NCBI RefSeq assembly: GCF_018688355.1
Contig: NZ_CP061317.1
Span: forward strand, 602,370-666,369
From: Polynucleobacter sp. AP-Elch-400A-B2
Lineage (GTDB): Bacteria; Pseudomonadota; Gammaproteobacteria; Burkholderiales; Burkholderiaceae
Direction: 5' to 3'
Length of the DNA stretch: 64,000 nucleotides
Part shown: positions 17,596 through 25,367 of the stretch, piece after piece
Numbering within the stretch: the stretch's first letter is position 1
Layout of the letters: each line of letters starts with the position of its first letter
Notes under the pieces: generated by a model
The model's database searches: none
What the model saw: only the letters and a program-made list of their open reading frames with translations
Told to the model about the DNA's origin: nothing
Translations under genes and position numbers: made by a program

Positions 17596-18600
17596 ATGAA
17601 GATGCATTTAAAAAGCACGTTGATTTCTGCGGCATTAACCCTGGCTACTTTTTCTGCTTCGCCTACTTATGCAGCATGGGAGCCAACAAAACCAGTTGAG
17701 TTTATTATTCCAGCCGGTCCTGGCGGTGGCGCCGACCAAATGGCGCGCATGATTCAGGGCATCATCACTAAAAATAATCTCATGAAGCAAGCCATCATCC
17801 CTGTAAATAAAGGCGCTGGTGCAGGCGCTGAAGGTTTCTTGGCTATGAAAGAAGCTAAAGGCGATCCAAATAAGATTGTGATCACGCTCTCTAATTTATT
17901 CACAACTCCATTGGCAACTGGCGTTCCATTTAACTGGCAAGACATCACGCCGGTAGCTATGTTGGCGCTTGATCAATTTGTTTTGTGGGATAACTCAGAA
18001 AAGCCATATAAGACAGCAAAAGAATATATCGATGCTGCTAAAGCTGCCGGTCCAGGTAAATTCAAGATGGGTGGAACTGGGTCTAAGCAAGAAGATCAAA
18101 TTATTACCGTAGCTATTGAAAAAGCAACGGGCGCTAAGTTTACTTACATCCCATTTAAAGGGGGTGGCGATGTGGCTGTTCAGCTTGTTGGTAACCATAT
18201 TGATTCTTCTGTGAACAATCCCATTGAAGCCGTGGCTCAGTGGCGCGCTAATAAATTACGTGCCTTATGCGTCTTTGATGACACCCGCATGCCATACAAA
18301 GAAAAAATTACGGATACTCAATCATGGTACGACGTACCAACTTGCAAAGAGGCGGGTGTAACGACTGACTACACCATGTTGCGCGGTATTTTCATGGCAC
18401 CCGGTGTGACGCAAGAGCAAGTTGATTTCTACATTGAATTGTTTAAGAAAGTGCGCGCAACACCAGACTGGAAGAAGTTCATGGCCGATGGTGCATTTAA
18501 TCAAACATTCATGACTGGTAAAGAGTTTAGAAATTGGTTGACTCTGAATGAGGCGCTGCATAAGCAATTAATGACTGAAGCCGGATTCTTGGCTAAGTAA
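17596..18600 (+). CDS. tctC: Tripartite tricarboxylate transporter, periplasmic binding protein (Bug/TctC)
   Basis: A 334-residue periplasmic solute-binding protein. The start is the ATG at 17596, with GGAGG 8 nt upstream; the longer in-frame start at 17521 lies inside an operator-like palindrome. The first 26 residues are a signal peptide (basic MKMHLK, hydrophobic core, ASPTYA). The mature part has the Bug hallmark EFIIPAGPGGGADQMAR and FTYIPFKGGGDVAVQLVG, which contact a carboxylate through ordered water. Bug proteins deliver di- or tricarboxylates and other acids to TctAB. It is the first gene of a complete tctC-tctB-tctA set. Ligand not predictable. Confidence 0.93.
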   Translation: MKMHLKSTLISAALTLATFSASPTYAAWEPTKPVEFIIPAGPGGGADQMARMIQGIITKNNLMKQAIIPVNKGAGAGAEGFLAMKEAKGDPNKIVITLSNLFTTPLATGVPFNWQDITPVAMLALDQFVLWDNSEKPYKTAKEYIDAAKAAGPGKFKMGGTGSKQEDQIITVAIEKATGAKFTYIPFKGGGDVAVQLVGNHIDSSVNNPIEAVAQWRANKLRALCVFDDTRMPYKEKITDTQSWYDVPTCKEAGVTTDYTMLRGIFMAPGVTQEQVDFYIELFKKVRATPDWKKFMADGAFNQTFMTGKEFRNWLTLNEALHKQLMTEAGFLAK

Positions 18601-18674
18601 TTTGCAAAAAATGAGATAAGCCCTGTATTGAGGGGGTCTTATTCTTAAGTAATCGTATTAATTAACTTTAATTA

Positions 18675-19211
18675 GTGAAAAAAATGTCTGAACAAACAAA
18701 TAATTCAAACGAAGACTCAGTAATCAGCGTAAGAGTAATGGACATCATTACCGCCCTTTTATTTCTTGCGGTGGGTCTCACAGTCATGATTGGAAGTTTA
18801 AAGTTGGGTGCTAGCTGGGGTAGTGATGGCCCAGAGGCAGGGTACTTTCCTTTTTACATTAGCTTAATCATCATGCTTTCGAGCTCGGTTACTTTGTATC
18901 AAGCGGCAATCGTGGATAAGGAAAAGAAGGCAGAATCGTTTGTTAGTAGGGAGTCCTTCAAGCAAGTAATGGCGGTCTTATTACCAGCAATTGTTTTTGT
19001 TCTTGGGGTGCAGTTAATTGGTATTTACGTTTCCTCTGTTTTTTACATCGCCATCTTCATGGTTTGGCTCGGCAAATACCCAATTTGGAAAGCTATTGTT
19101 GTATCGGTTGGGGTTAGTGCAGCCCTTTACCTTATGTTCGAGTTCTGGTTTCAAGTGCCATTACCACATGGTTCATGGTTCAACCCGCTCGAATTTTTTG
19201 GCGTGAACTAA
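18675..19211 (+). CDS. tctB: Tripartite tricarboxylate transporter, small membrane subunit TctB
   Basis: A 178-residue inner-membrane protein with four predicted hydrophobic segments: ITALLFLAVGLTVMIG, FPFYISLIIMLSSSV, VLLPAIVFVLGVQLIGIYV plus FYIAIFMVWLG, and AIVVSVGVSAALYLMFEF. The motif GSDGPEAGYFPFY after TM1 is characteristic of TctB. Translation starts at GTG 18675 or the ATG three codons later; neither has a strong ribosome-binding site. It lies 74 bp after tctC and 40 bp before tctA, consistent with one operon. TctB is needed for transport but its exact role is less clear than that of TctA. Confidence 0.92.
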   Translation: MKKMSEQTNNSNEDSVISVRVMDIITALLFLAVGLTVMIGSLKLGASWGSDGPEAGYFPFYISLIIMLSSSVTLYQAAIVDKEKKAESFVSRESFKQVMAVLLPAIVFVLGVQLIGIYVSSVFYIAIFMVWLGKYPIWKAIVVSVGVSAALYLMFEFWFQVPLPHGSWFNPLEFFGVN

Positions 19212-19251
19212 TAAATACAATCAAAAAAGATTAGAAACAAAGGAGTACGAG

Positions 19252-20751
19252 TTGGAAGAAATTAACGCTCTGTTCAGTGGTTTTGCAATTGCAATGACAC
19301 CCTTTAATCTATTGCTGATGTTAATTGGTGTAACACTTGGTGTGATCATTGGCGTATTGCCTGGTCTTGGGGGTGCAAATGGGATTGCGATTCTATTGCC
19401 ATTGACTTTCACAATGCCGCCAACTTCCGCAATCATTATGCTTTCCTGTATTTATTGGGGCGCATTGTTTGGCGGTGCAATTACCTCTGTTTTGTTTAAT
19501 ATTCCTGGCGAGCCTTGGTCGGTAGCGACAACCTTTGATGGTTATCCAATGGCTCGTAATGGTAAGGCGGGCGAGGCTTTAACTGCTGCGTTTACTTCTT
19601 CATTTGTGGGTGCTTTTTTTGCCATTGTGATGATTACTTTTTTAGCGCCACTGGTCGCTAAGTTTGCATTGCAATTCGGGCCTCCCGAATTCTTCTCGGT
19701 GTACCTGCTCACCTTCTGCAGTTTTGTGGGTATGAATAAAGGCTCACCATTCAAAACAATTTCTGCCATGATGCTTGGGTTTGCTTTGGCAACTGTAGGT
19801 ATGGATACGGTCACAGGCCAATTGCGTTTAACTTTTGGTAACCCAGAATTAATGCGTGGCTTTGACTTCTTGATTGCTGTGATTGGTTTATTTGGTATTG
19901 GCGAGATCTTGCTATCAATGGAAGAAGGCCTCGCATTTCAAGGAGCGGCTGCCAAGATCCGTGGCAAGGTTGTTCTTGAGACATGGAAACAATTACCCAA
20001 GTACTGGGCCACTTCATTGCGCAGCTGCTTGATTGGTTGCTGGATGGGTATTACTCCTGGTGGTGCCACACCTGCATCTTTTATGGCTTATGGTGTTGCT
20101 AAGCGTGTATCCAAAGATGGCGATCAGTTTGGTACCGGCAAGATGGAGGGTATTGTGGCTCCAGAAACTGCAGCACATGCTGCTGGTACCGCCGCCTTGT
20201 TGCCAATGCTATCCCTAGGAATTCCGGGTTCACCAACAGCAGCAGTATTACTTGGTGGTTTGTTGATCTGGGGTTTACAGCCAGGTCCTTTACTCTTCGT
20301 AGAGAAGCCTGACTTTGTTTGGGGCTTGATTGCTAGTATGTATCTTGGCAACTTAGCTGGCCTATTTGTAGTATTGACCTGTGTGCCATTGTTTGCATCT
20401 ATCTTGAGAATCCCATTCTCAATCATTGCGCCAGTCATTATTGTGATTTGTGCTGTGGGTGCATATACCGTTCATAACGCCACCTTTGACGTATGGTTGA
20501 TGTTGGGCTTCGGTGTGCTCGGTTATATCTTTAAGAAGCTTGACTACCCAATGGCGCCTATGGTCTTAGCCTTGGTACTGGGCGATCGCGCGGAAGATTC
20601 TTTCCGTCAATCGATGCTGTTCTCACAGGGAAGCTTGGATATATTCTTCTCAAACTATCTTGTGTCAGCCATTACTTCTATCGCCTTATTACTACTTTTC
20701 TGGCCCTTGATTGGTAAATTAATAGGTAAGAAAAAGGCTGCTTCGGCATAG
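19252..20751 (+). CDS. tctA: Tripartite tricarboxylate transporter, large membrane subunit TctA
   Basis: A 499-residue, 10-12 segment transporter that couples carboxylate uptake to the sodium or proton gradient. The start is TTG 19252 after AAAGGAG. Family motifs are clear: GVIIGVLPGLGGANGIAILLP in the first segments, YWGALFGGAITSVLFNIPGEPWS, and the repeat-half counterpart ETAAHAAGTAALLPMLSLGIPGSPTAAVLLGGL at about residues 305-340. All three subunits are present and intact, in the order C-B-A, and a terminator follows. Confidence 0.95.
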   Translation: MEEINALFSGFAIAMTPFNLLLMLIGVTLGVIIGVLPGLGGANGIAILLPLTFTMPPTSAIIMLSCIYWGALFGGAITSVLFNIPGEPWSVATTFDGYPMARNGKAGEALTAAFTSSFVGAFFAIVMITFLAPLVAKFALQFGPPEFFSVYLLTFCSFVGMNKGSPFKTISAMMLGFALATVGMDTVTGQLRLTFGNPELMRGFDFLIAVIGLFGIGEILLSMEEGLAFQGAAAKIRGKVVLETWKQLPKYWATSLRSCLIGCWMGITPGGATPASFMAYGVAKRVSKDGDQFGTGKMEGIVAPETAAHAAGTAALLPMLSLGIPGSPTAAVLLGGLLIWGLQPGPLLFVEKPDFVWGLIASMYLGNLAGLFVVLTCVPLFASILRIPFSIIAPVIIVICAVGAYTVHNATFDVWLMLGFGVLGYIFKKLDYPMAPMVLALVLGDRAEDSFRQSMLFSQGSLDIFFSNYLVSAITSIALLLLFWPLIGKLIGKKKAASA

Positions 20752-20788
20752 GATCAAAGTATTCGAAGGGTGATGGACAAAAAGCAAG

Positions 20789-20810
20789 AAAGGGGCGTGA
20801 GCCCTTTTTT
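20789..20810 (+). terminator. Intrinsic terminator of the tct operon
   Basis: Stem AAAGGGGC (20789-20796), GTGA tetraloop of the GNRA class, GCCCTTTT (20801-20808) with one G-U pair, ending in T6. It lies 38 bp after the tctA stop. Confidence 0.85.
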
Positions 20811-20987
20811 CATGTCTATGTGCTTGAAATACTGAAAACGAAGGAGAATTACGACGTGTATTTAACTAAGTCCATTATTTTCAGTTGGAATGAGTCTTTC
20901 CTCTTTATTACATTAAATAACCAATAAAAACAAAGGCTTATAAGATTGATAATTGAACTTTATCCTAGAATCGACTTTTCTTATCCG
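20811..20987 (+). other. Non-coding stretch after tctA
   Basis: AT-rich, no convincing gene. An 8-bp inverted repeat ACTGAAAA (20831-20838) / TTTTCAGT (20878-20885) encloses an AAGGAG followed 9 nt later by GTG 20856 opening a 23-codon ORF (to 20927). There is no supporting composition or homology, so I do not call it a gene. Confidence 0.3.
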
Positions 20988-21039
20988 TGCTGCGCAGCAA
21001 TAAAATTAGGGTTATACTCTAGGTATTAACCCTTAAGGA
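20988..21039 (+). promoter_or_regulatory. Promoter, palindrome and ribosome-binding site of a small gene
   Basis: TATACT (21013-21018) is a good -10. A perfect 12-bp palindrome TGCTGCGCAGCA (20988-20999) covers the expected -35 position, so an activator or repressor site is plausible. AGGGTTA (21008-21014) and TAACCCT (21027-21033) form an inverted repeat across the start site. AAGGAG (21034-21039) is the ribosome-binding site. The 13-mer AAATTAGGGTTAT at 21003-21015 recurs inverted in the tct promoter at 17448-17460. Confidence 0.5.
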
Positions 21040-21046
21040 GATTCAA

Positions 21047-21154
21047 ATGACCGTTTTATTGAATATGATCAACCAGCTTTTTTCTGAAAGCAAAACTAGC
21101 CCAAAACAAACTGCTCGTCACTATGATTGCGACGGCGCTTACCGCGGCATGTAA
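21047..21154 (+). CDS. Unrecognised 35-residue small protein
   Basis: A short gene not resembling any family I know. It runs from ATG 21047, 7 nt after a perfect AAGGAG, to TAA at 21152. The protein begins MTVLLNMINQLFSES (a short amphipathic or hydrophobic stretch), continues with a basic, polar middle (KTSPKQTARH) and ends YDCDGAYRGM with one cysteine. It has its own upstream -10 and a strong terminator 22 bp after the stop, so it forms an independent, apparently monocistronic unit. No signal peptide is evident. It may be a small regulatory or membrane-interacting protein, or the transcript may act as an RNA. Function unknown. Confidence 0.6.
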   Translation: MTVLLNMINQLFSESKTSPKQTARHYDCDGAYRGM

Positions 21155-21176
21155 TTTAAAAAATTACGCATATAAG

Positions 21177-21200
21177 AAAGTCACCTCCGAGTGACTTTTT
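21177..21200 (+). terminator. Intrinsic terminator of the small gene
   Basis: Stem AAAGTCAC (21177-21184) and GTGACTTT (21191-21198) with a 6-nt loop CTCCGA, followed by a T tract to 21200. It lies 22 bp after the small ORF stop, supporting a discrete transcript. Confidence 0.88.
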
Positions 21201-21415
21201 CTTTGCCAAAAGTTTTCCAAAGTTATCCGCATAAAGTCCAAAGTGCCAAAATTGCTCCAAGTTTCTCATGTTTAAGTCAAGGGTAATCACTAGTAGGGTT
21301 TTAAAGAAAACTTGATTGCTGTCAAGAGACTCATTCTTCTAATGATTAAGAATCATGTATCCCAATTTTTGGGCGAAGATAGTATTTGTGAATAGTAAAA
21401 AATAGGAGATTTAGG
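21201..21415 (+). other. Intergenic region before the MFS gene
   Basis: 215 bp without a gene. It contains the MFS ribosome-binding site (AATAGGAGATTT before 21416). I see no strong dyad or clear sigma-70 pair. Confidence 0.3.
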
Positions 21416-22678
21416 ATGAGCGGCGAGAAAACTGCAGGACCTTTAGGAGGTCGTTGGTTTCAGCTACTAATCGGCATTATTTGTATGTCGATGATTGCAA
21501 ACTTGCAATATGGTTGGACTTTATTTGTGAACCCAATTGACGCGAAGTTTGGTTGGGGTCGTGCAGCAATTCAAGTTGCATTCACCATTTTCGTGCTCAC
21601 TGAAACTTGGCTAGTGCCTATTGAAGGTTACTTAGTAGATAAGTTTGGCCCGCGCCCAGTAGTATTTGTCGGTGGCATCTTATGTGGTCTAGGCTGGATG
21701 ATGAATGCCCATGCAGACACATTAACAATGCTCTATATAGCTGCCGCTGTTAGTGGTGTAGGCGCTGGTGCTGTTTACGGTACTTGCGTAGGTAACGCCC
21801 TCAAGTGGTTCCCGGACCGTCGCGGTTTGGCAGCTGGTATGACTGCTGCTGGCTTTGGTGCAGGCTCTGCATTGACTGTGATTCCAATTGCAAACATGAT
21901 TGCTAATCAAGGTTATCAAGATGCGTTTTGGTACTTCGGCATTTGGCAAGGCATCATCGTTGTTGTCCTCAGCTTATTGCTGTCTAAGCCGATCAAGAGC
22001 GCTATCACTACCGTGAGAGCTACCGTTGCTCAAACTCGCAAGGATTTCCGTCCGATGGAAATGATCAAGCAGCCTGTGTTCTGGATCATGTACCTCATGT
22101 TCGTAATGGTTGCTGCTGGTGGCTTGATGGCTACCGCCCAATTAGGCCCAATTGCTAAAGACTTCCAAATTGCTGGTGTAACAGTGAGCTTGATGGGCTT
22201 GGCATTACCTGCATTGACCTTTGCTTTGACTGTTGACCGCGTATTGAATGGTTTGACACGTCCTTTCTTTGGTTGGGTATCAGACAAGATTGGCCGTGAG
22301 CAAACAATGACACTGTGCTTCACATTTGAGTGCTTAGGTATTCTTGGTTTGTACTACCTCGGTCGCGATCCAGTGATGTTTGTTCTATTAACTGGTTTAG
22401 TGTTCTTTGCTTGGGGTGAGATCTATAGCTTGTTTCCATCAACTAACGCTGATACTTTTGGATCAACATACGCTGCTGGTAACGCAGGTCTTCTCTACAC
22501 GGCAAAAGGAACTGCTTCATTGTTAGTACCTTTATCTAGCGTATTGGTGGCTACTACTGGTGGTTGGGAAGTGGTGTTTTGGGTTGCGAGTTTCTTGAAT
22601 GGAACTGCTGCGATCTTGGCTTGGTTCGTATTGCGTCCAATGCGTCGCAAATTGATCGAGCGCTCAGCTTCGATGTAA
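21416..22678 (+). CDS. MFS transporter, oxalate/formate antiporter type
   Basis: A 420-residue, 12-segment major facilitator similar to OxlT. Features are the first-helix region LQYGWTLFVNPIDAKFGW, the loop 2-3 motif YLVDKFGPRPVVFVGG, GAGAVYGTCVGNALKWFPDRRGLAAG in helices 4-5, and the second-half repeat FGWVSDKIGREQTM with GEIYSLFPSTNADTFG. OxlT-like proteins exchange oxalate for formate or carry other monocarboxylates or dicarboxylates. No oxalyl-CoA decarboxylase or formyl-CoA transferase gene is near, so oxalate is not proven. Start ATG 21416 with AGGAG upstream. It has its own terminator and sits beside the tct operon in a transport-only island. Confidence 0.88.
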   Translation: MSGEKTAGPLGGRWFQLLIGIICMSMIANLQYGWTLFVNPIDAKFGWGRAAIQVAFTIFVLTETWLVPIEGYLVDKFGPRPVVFVGGILCGLGWMMNAHADTLTMLYIAAAVSGVGAGAVYGTCVGNALKWFPDRRGLAAGMTAAGFGAGSALTVIPIANMIANQGYQDAFWYFGIWQGIIVVVLSLLLSKPIKSAITTVRATVAQTRKDFRPMEMIKQPVFWIMYLMFVMVAAGGLMATAQLGPIAKDFQIAGVTVSLMGLALPALTFALTVDRVLNGLTRPFFGWVSDKIGREQTMTLCFTFECLGILGLYYLGRDPVMFVLLTGLVFFAWGEIYSLFPSTNADTFGSTYAAGNAGLLYTAKGTASLLVPLSSVLVATTGGWEVVFWVASFLNGTAAILAWFVLRPMRRKLIERSASM

Positions 22679-22696
22679 TTCAGTTTTATGAAGCAT

Positions 22697-22722
22697 AAAA
22701 GAGGTCCTTAGGGACCTCTTTT
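22697..22722 (+). terminator. Intrinsic terminator of the MFS gene
   Basis: Perfect 11-bp stem AAAAGAGGTCC / GGACCTCTTTT with a TTAG loop, 18 bp after the stop codon. Confidence 0.9.
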
Positions 22723-22767
22723 GCATTTTCAAGCCTGCAATATTATTAAGATAAAATCTCACTCATC

Positions 22768-23139
22768 ATGAATTTCCGTAAAAACCGCCTCATGCACTGG
22801 ATTGCTGCTCTAGCAATCGTAATGAGTGCGCTTGCGCCAGCAGTTTCTCAAGCGGTATCGCTTGCAAAACATGGTCAAGGTTTTGCAATGGAGATCTGTT
22901 CTGCAGACGGCATGAAGATGCAGATTCAAGTGCAAACTGATGATCAATTAGATCTCGTGGGGGCGCAGCCTTGTCCATATTGCTTAGCTCAAAGCTTAAT
23001 TACGCCATCGTTTAACACTAGCCTCACATTCCAGGTGCCGCAAACACTAGCTTTGCTGCCACAGCTTTTCTATCAATCACCCAAGCCGCTTGCCGTTTGG
23101 GTAACCCCACTTTCTACAGCACCCCCTACACCAGCCTAG
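22768..23139 (+). CDS. DUF2946 family secreted protein, probably copper-related
   Basis: A 123-residue protein with an N-terminal signal or anchor segment (MNFRKNRLMHWIAALAIVMS ... SQA). The mature part has the DUF2946 pattern: an EICSADG motif with Cys44, and PCPYC with Cys69 and Cys72, ending in a proline-rich tail (STAPPTPA). DUF2946 proteins are small periplasmic or membrane proteins often found beside copper-handling or heme genes; their activity is not established. It heads a cluster with a Cys-rich barrel protein, a TlpA thioredoxin and a PCuAC chaperone, supporting a metal-related role. No ribosome-binding site; TAAAAT ends 10 nt before the ATG. Confidence 0.8.
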   Translation: MNFRKNRLMHWIAALAIVMSALAPAVSQAVSLAKHGQGFAMEICSADGMKMQIQVQTDDQLDLVGAQPCPYCLAQSLITPSFNTSLTFQVPQTLALLPQLFYQSPKPLAVWVTPLSTAPPTPA

Positions 23140-23223
23140 AAAATGATTTAGGGCATAGCCTAGCTATGTAGTTGGTAACAAGGTAATTCATTTGTTGCCG
23201 TCATGTTGTGCGGGGAAATAAAA

Positions 23224-24246
23224 ATGAAGTTAAGAAAAATAGTAGTTTTGATGGCATTAGCATTGCCTTCTGCGGCATCAATCGCTTGCTCGAGTTGTGG
23301 CTGTAGCTTGAATACCGATATTGGCACTCAAGGCATGGGAATGACTGAAGGTTGGACCTTAGACATCCGCTACGATGCTTTGAATCAAAATAAACTGCGA
23401 TCAGGCACAAAGCCCATATCCCAATCTGCGGCTGCTGCCACGGGTAATGAGGTTGAAAACTATACGCAAAATAATTATGTCACCGGCTCGTTGGATTACA
23501 ACAATGGTGAGAGTTGGGGGGTAACTGTGATCCTTCCCTACATCATGCGTAGTCATAGTACTTTTGGAGCATTTGTAGTTGGTGGCGGTCCACCTGAGCA
23601 GGGTGATGGTGCTTATAGCTCCAAAACTTCCGGAGTGGGTGATATCAAAATTATTGGCCGCTACTTTGGCTTTGCGGAGCAAAAGGATTGGGGCTTACAG
23701 TACGGACTTAAATTACCTACTGGCGCTCGCAATCAAACAGGCAGTCTAGTGGCTGGCGGGCAGACTATGCTCGACCCCGGACTACAGGCGGGTAGCGGCT
23801 CTACTGATTTAATTGTAGGGGCTTATAAGTTTGGATTTATCAGTGACAGCGAGAATTGGGGGTATTTTGCACAGCTTCAATATCAAGCGGCGGTGATGGT
23901 GCAATCTGTGCCAACCAATGCGCCCAATCCCGATGGTGTCTATGGCGGCACTTATCGACCCGGGAATTCAACGAACATGAACTTGGGTATTAACTATCAA
24001 GCCTATGAGACTTGGGTGCCAACCTTACAGTTAAATGTTCTGAATAAGAGAGTCGATAGCGGTACCGCTGCTGATACCTTCGCAACTGGGGGTACGCTTG
24101 CTTATCTGACGCCAGGCTTTCTATATCGGGTGAGTGAAAAAACTCAGGTCTATGCCAACGTACAGCTACCCATCTATCAAAATGTGAATGGCATTCAGAT
24201 AGTGCCAAGCTACATTGCCTCAATGGGGGTGAGGGTACATTTTTAA
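23224..24246 (+). CDS. Predicted outer-membrane beta-barrel protein with N-terminal CSSCGC motif
   Basis: A 340-residue exported protein. I take the ATG at 23224, which gives a clean signal peptide (MKLRKIVVLMALALPSAASIA); an ATG seven codons earlier only lengthens the basic end. The mature sequence begins CSSCGCSLNTD, a dense cysteine cluster that could bind a metal, and continues with many alternating aromatic/polar strands (GWTLDIRYD, WGVTVILPY, DIKIIGRYFGF, YGLKLPTGAR, TQVYANVQLPIYQ), ending in VRVHF, typical of outer-membrane barrels of the phenol_MetA_deg/transporter group. Between DUF2946 and thioredoxin/PCuAC genes, a copper-linked role is plausible but unproven. Confidence 0.65.
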   Translation: MKLRKIVVLMALALPSAASIACSSCGCSLNTDIGTQGMGMTEGWTLDIRYDALNQNKLRSGTKPISQSAAAATGNEVENYTQNNYVTGSLDYNNGESWGVTVILPYIMRSHSTFGAFVVGGGPPEQGDGAYSSKTSGVGDIKIIGRYFGFAEQKDWGLQYGLKLPTGARNQTGSLVAGGQTMLDPGLQAGSGSTDLIVGAYKFGFISDSENWGYFAQLQYQAAVMVQSVPTNAPNPDGVYGGTYRPGNSTNMNLGINYQAYETWVPTLQLNVLNKRVDSGTAADTFATGGTLAYLTPGFLYRVSEKTQVYANVQLPIYQNVNGIQIVPSYIASMGVRVHF

Positions 24247-24250
24247 GGAG

Positions 24251-24742
24251 CTATTGAAGAAGCGGGGTAACAATCTCTTCTAGAGTTTTTAAGTCAAGCT
24301 TAGGCTCGCCAGTGAGACCATTCTTTCTTAAAATTCCCTGCTTATCAATAATGAATGTACTTGGTATGCGCCAAATTCTCCCGTATCCAGAAAAGTCGAC
24401 TTGTTTTTTGTCGGCCGATAAAAAGGAATATTGATTCATGATCTTATTTGCCTGCAAGATATCAGAGGGTTTATCCATGGTGATAGCCAAAACCTCAAGC
24501 CCTTTTGCCTTATTTTTCTTTAGGTATGCTTCGATGATGGGCATTTCTTCTCTGCAGGGCTCGCACCAGCTGGCCCAAAAGTTAACCAAAATAACCTTGC
24601 CCTTATTCGCGCTCATAGAAAATGCCTTGCCATTGATAAGAGTGCCTTCGATATTGGGTGCCGCCTGTCCAATTTCTAACGCTGCAAAAGCGATTGGGCA
24701 ATTCAGGGCAATAATGATGAGGAGAATGGGGCGAATGCACAT
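24251..24742 (-). CDS. TlpA/ResA-like periplasmic thioredoxin
   Basis: A 163-residue exported thiol-disulfide oxidoreductase. I choose the ATG at 24742 because it gives a signal peptide (MCIRPILLIIIALNCPIAFA); the open frame extends upstream to 24823 only through a GTG that abuts the divergent gene. The redoxin fold is clear: GQAAPNIEGTLINGK, the active site NFWASWCEPC with Cys60 and Cys63, EVLAITMD, and the cis-proline region RIPSTFIID. Such proteins reduce cytochrome c or copper-site cysteines of oxidases. The divergent PCuAC gene supports a role in copper delivery to cytochrome oxidase (inference). No ribosome-binding site visible. Confidence 0.88.
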   Translation of the reverse strand: MCIRPILLIIIALNCPIAFAALEIGQAAPNIEGTLINGKAFSMSANKGKVILVNFWASWCEPCREEMPIIEAYLKKNKAKGLEVLAITMDKPSDILQANKIMNQYSFLSADKKQVDFSGYGRIWRIPSTFIIDKQGILRKNGLTGEPKLDLKTLEEIVTPLLQ

Positions 24743-24823
24743 AGGATTGAAAGAATTAATTTGACAAAATTTACTATTAACTTTAATTACATATTGAAAT
24801 GAATTTACTAGGAGGAAGTACAC

Positions 24824-25291
24824 ATGAAGAGTAATACTTTGTTAGTAACATTATCGCTTTTGATCATCGCTTGTGGTGGTAATTCACATGCGCAAACTGC
24901 CAAGATAGGTAGCGTTCAAATTGAAAATGCCTACACTCGCGCTACAGTACCAGGCCAAATGGCTGCCGGTGGCTTTATGAAGATTGAAAATAAAGGCGCT
25001 GCTGATCAACTCATTTCTGCTAGCTCACCCATTGCAGGTGAAGTGCAGTTACATGAGATGTCGATGGATGGACAGGTCATGAAAATGCGTCAAGTCAAAG
25101 ACATCCCCGTGCCAGCAGGTGGCGCAGTTGAATTAAAGCCAGGGAGCCTGCATTTGATGTTCATGAATATTAAAGCGCCATTGACAGCTGGTGAGATGGT
25201 TCCAGTTAAGCTGAAGTTTGCTAAAGCGGGTGAAGTGGAAGTGAAGATGCCTGTGAATGCAATGGGCAACCCGGGTGCAATGAAGCACTAA
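24824..25291 (+). CDS. Periplasmic copper chaperone PCu(A)C
   Basis: A 155-residue exported protein with the complete copper-binding signature H-x10-M-x21-H-x-M: His77, Met88, His110 and Met112. PCuAC proteins bind Cu(I)/Cu(II) and help load the CuA or CuB centres of cytochrome c oxidase. The N terminus is hydrophobic and could be cleaved after SHA (residue 23), but IIAC at 14-17 also fits a lipobox, so membrane anchoring is possible. The Met/His-rich tail (MPVNAMGNPGAMKH) may bind extra copper. The start has a perfect AGGAGG. It diverges from the TlpA-like gene across an 81-bp promoter region. Confidence 0.93.
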   Translation: MKSNTLLVTLSLLIIACGGNSHAQTAKIGSVQIENAYTRATVPGQMAAGGFMKIENKGAADQLISASSPIAGEVQLHEMSMDGQVMKMRQVKDIPVPAGGAVELKPGSLHLMFMNIKAPLTAGEMVPVKLKFAKAGEVEVKMPVNAMGNPGAMKH

Positions 25292-25317
25292 GCTGAAGCT
25301 TGAGTAGTATGCGTAAC

Positions 25318-25351
25318 AAAAAAGCCCCTAGTTTTACTTAGGGGCTTTTTT
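25318..25351. terminator. Bidirectional terminator between PCuAC gene and ilvD
   Basis: A6, stem GCCCCTA / TAGGGGC with an 8-nt loop, T6. Symmetric tracts allow termination from both sides. Confidence 0.9.
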
Positions 25352-25367
25352 AGTGAGGTCGGTCAAT

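Noticed and set aside
20856..20927. 23-codon ORF with GTG start after AAGGAG
   Set aside because: Signals are present but there is no terminator, no promoter and no recognisable sequence; it is too short to support.
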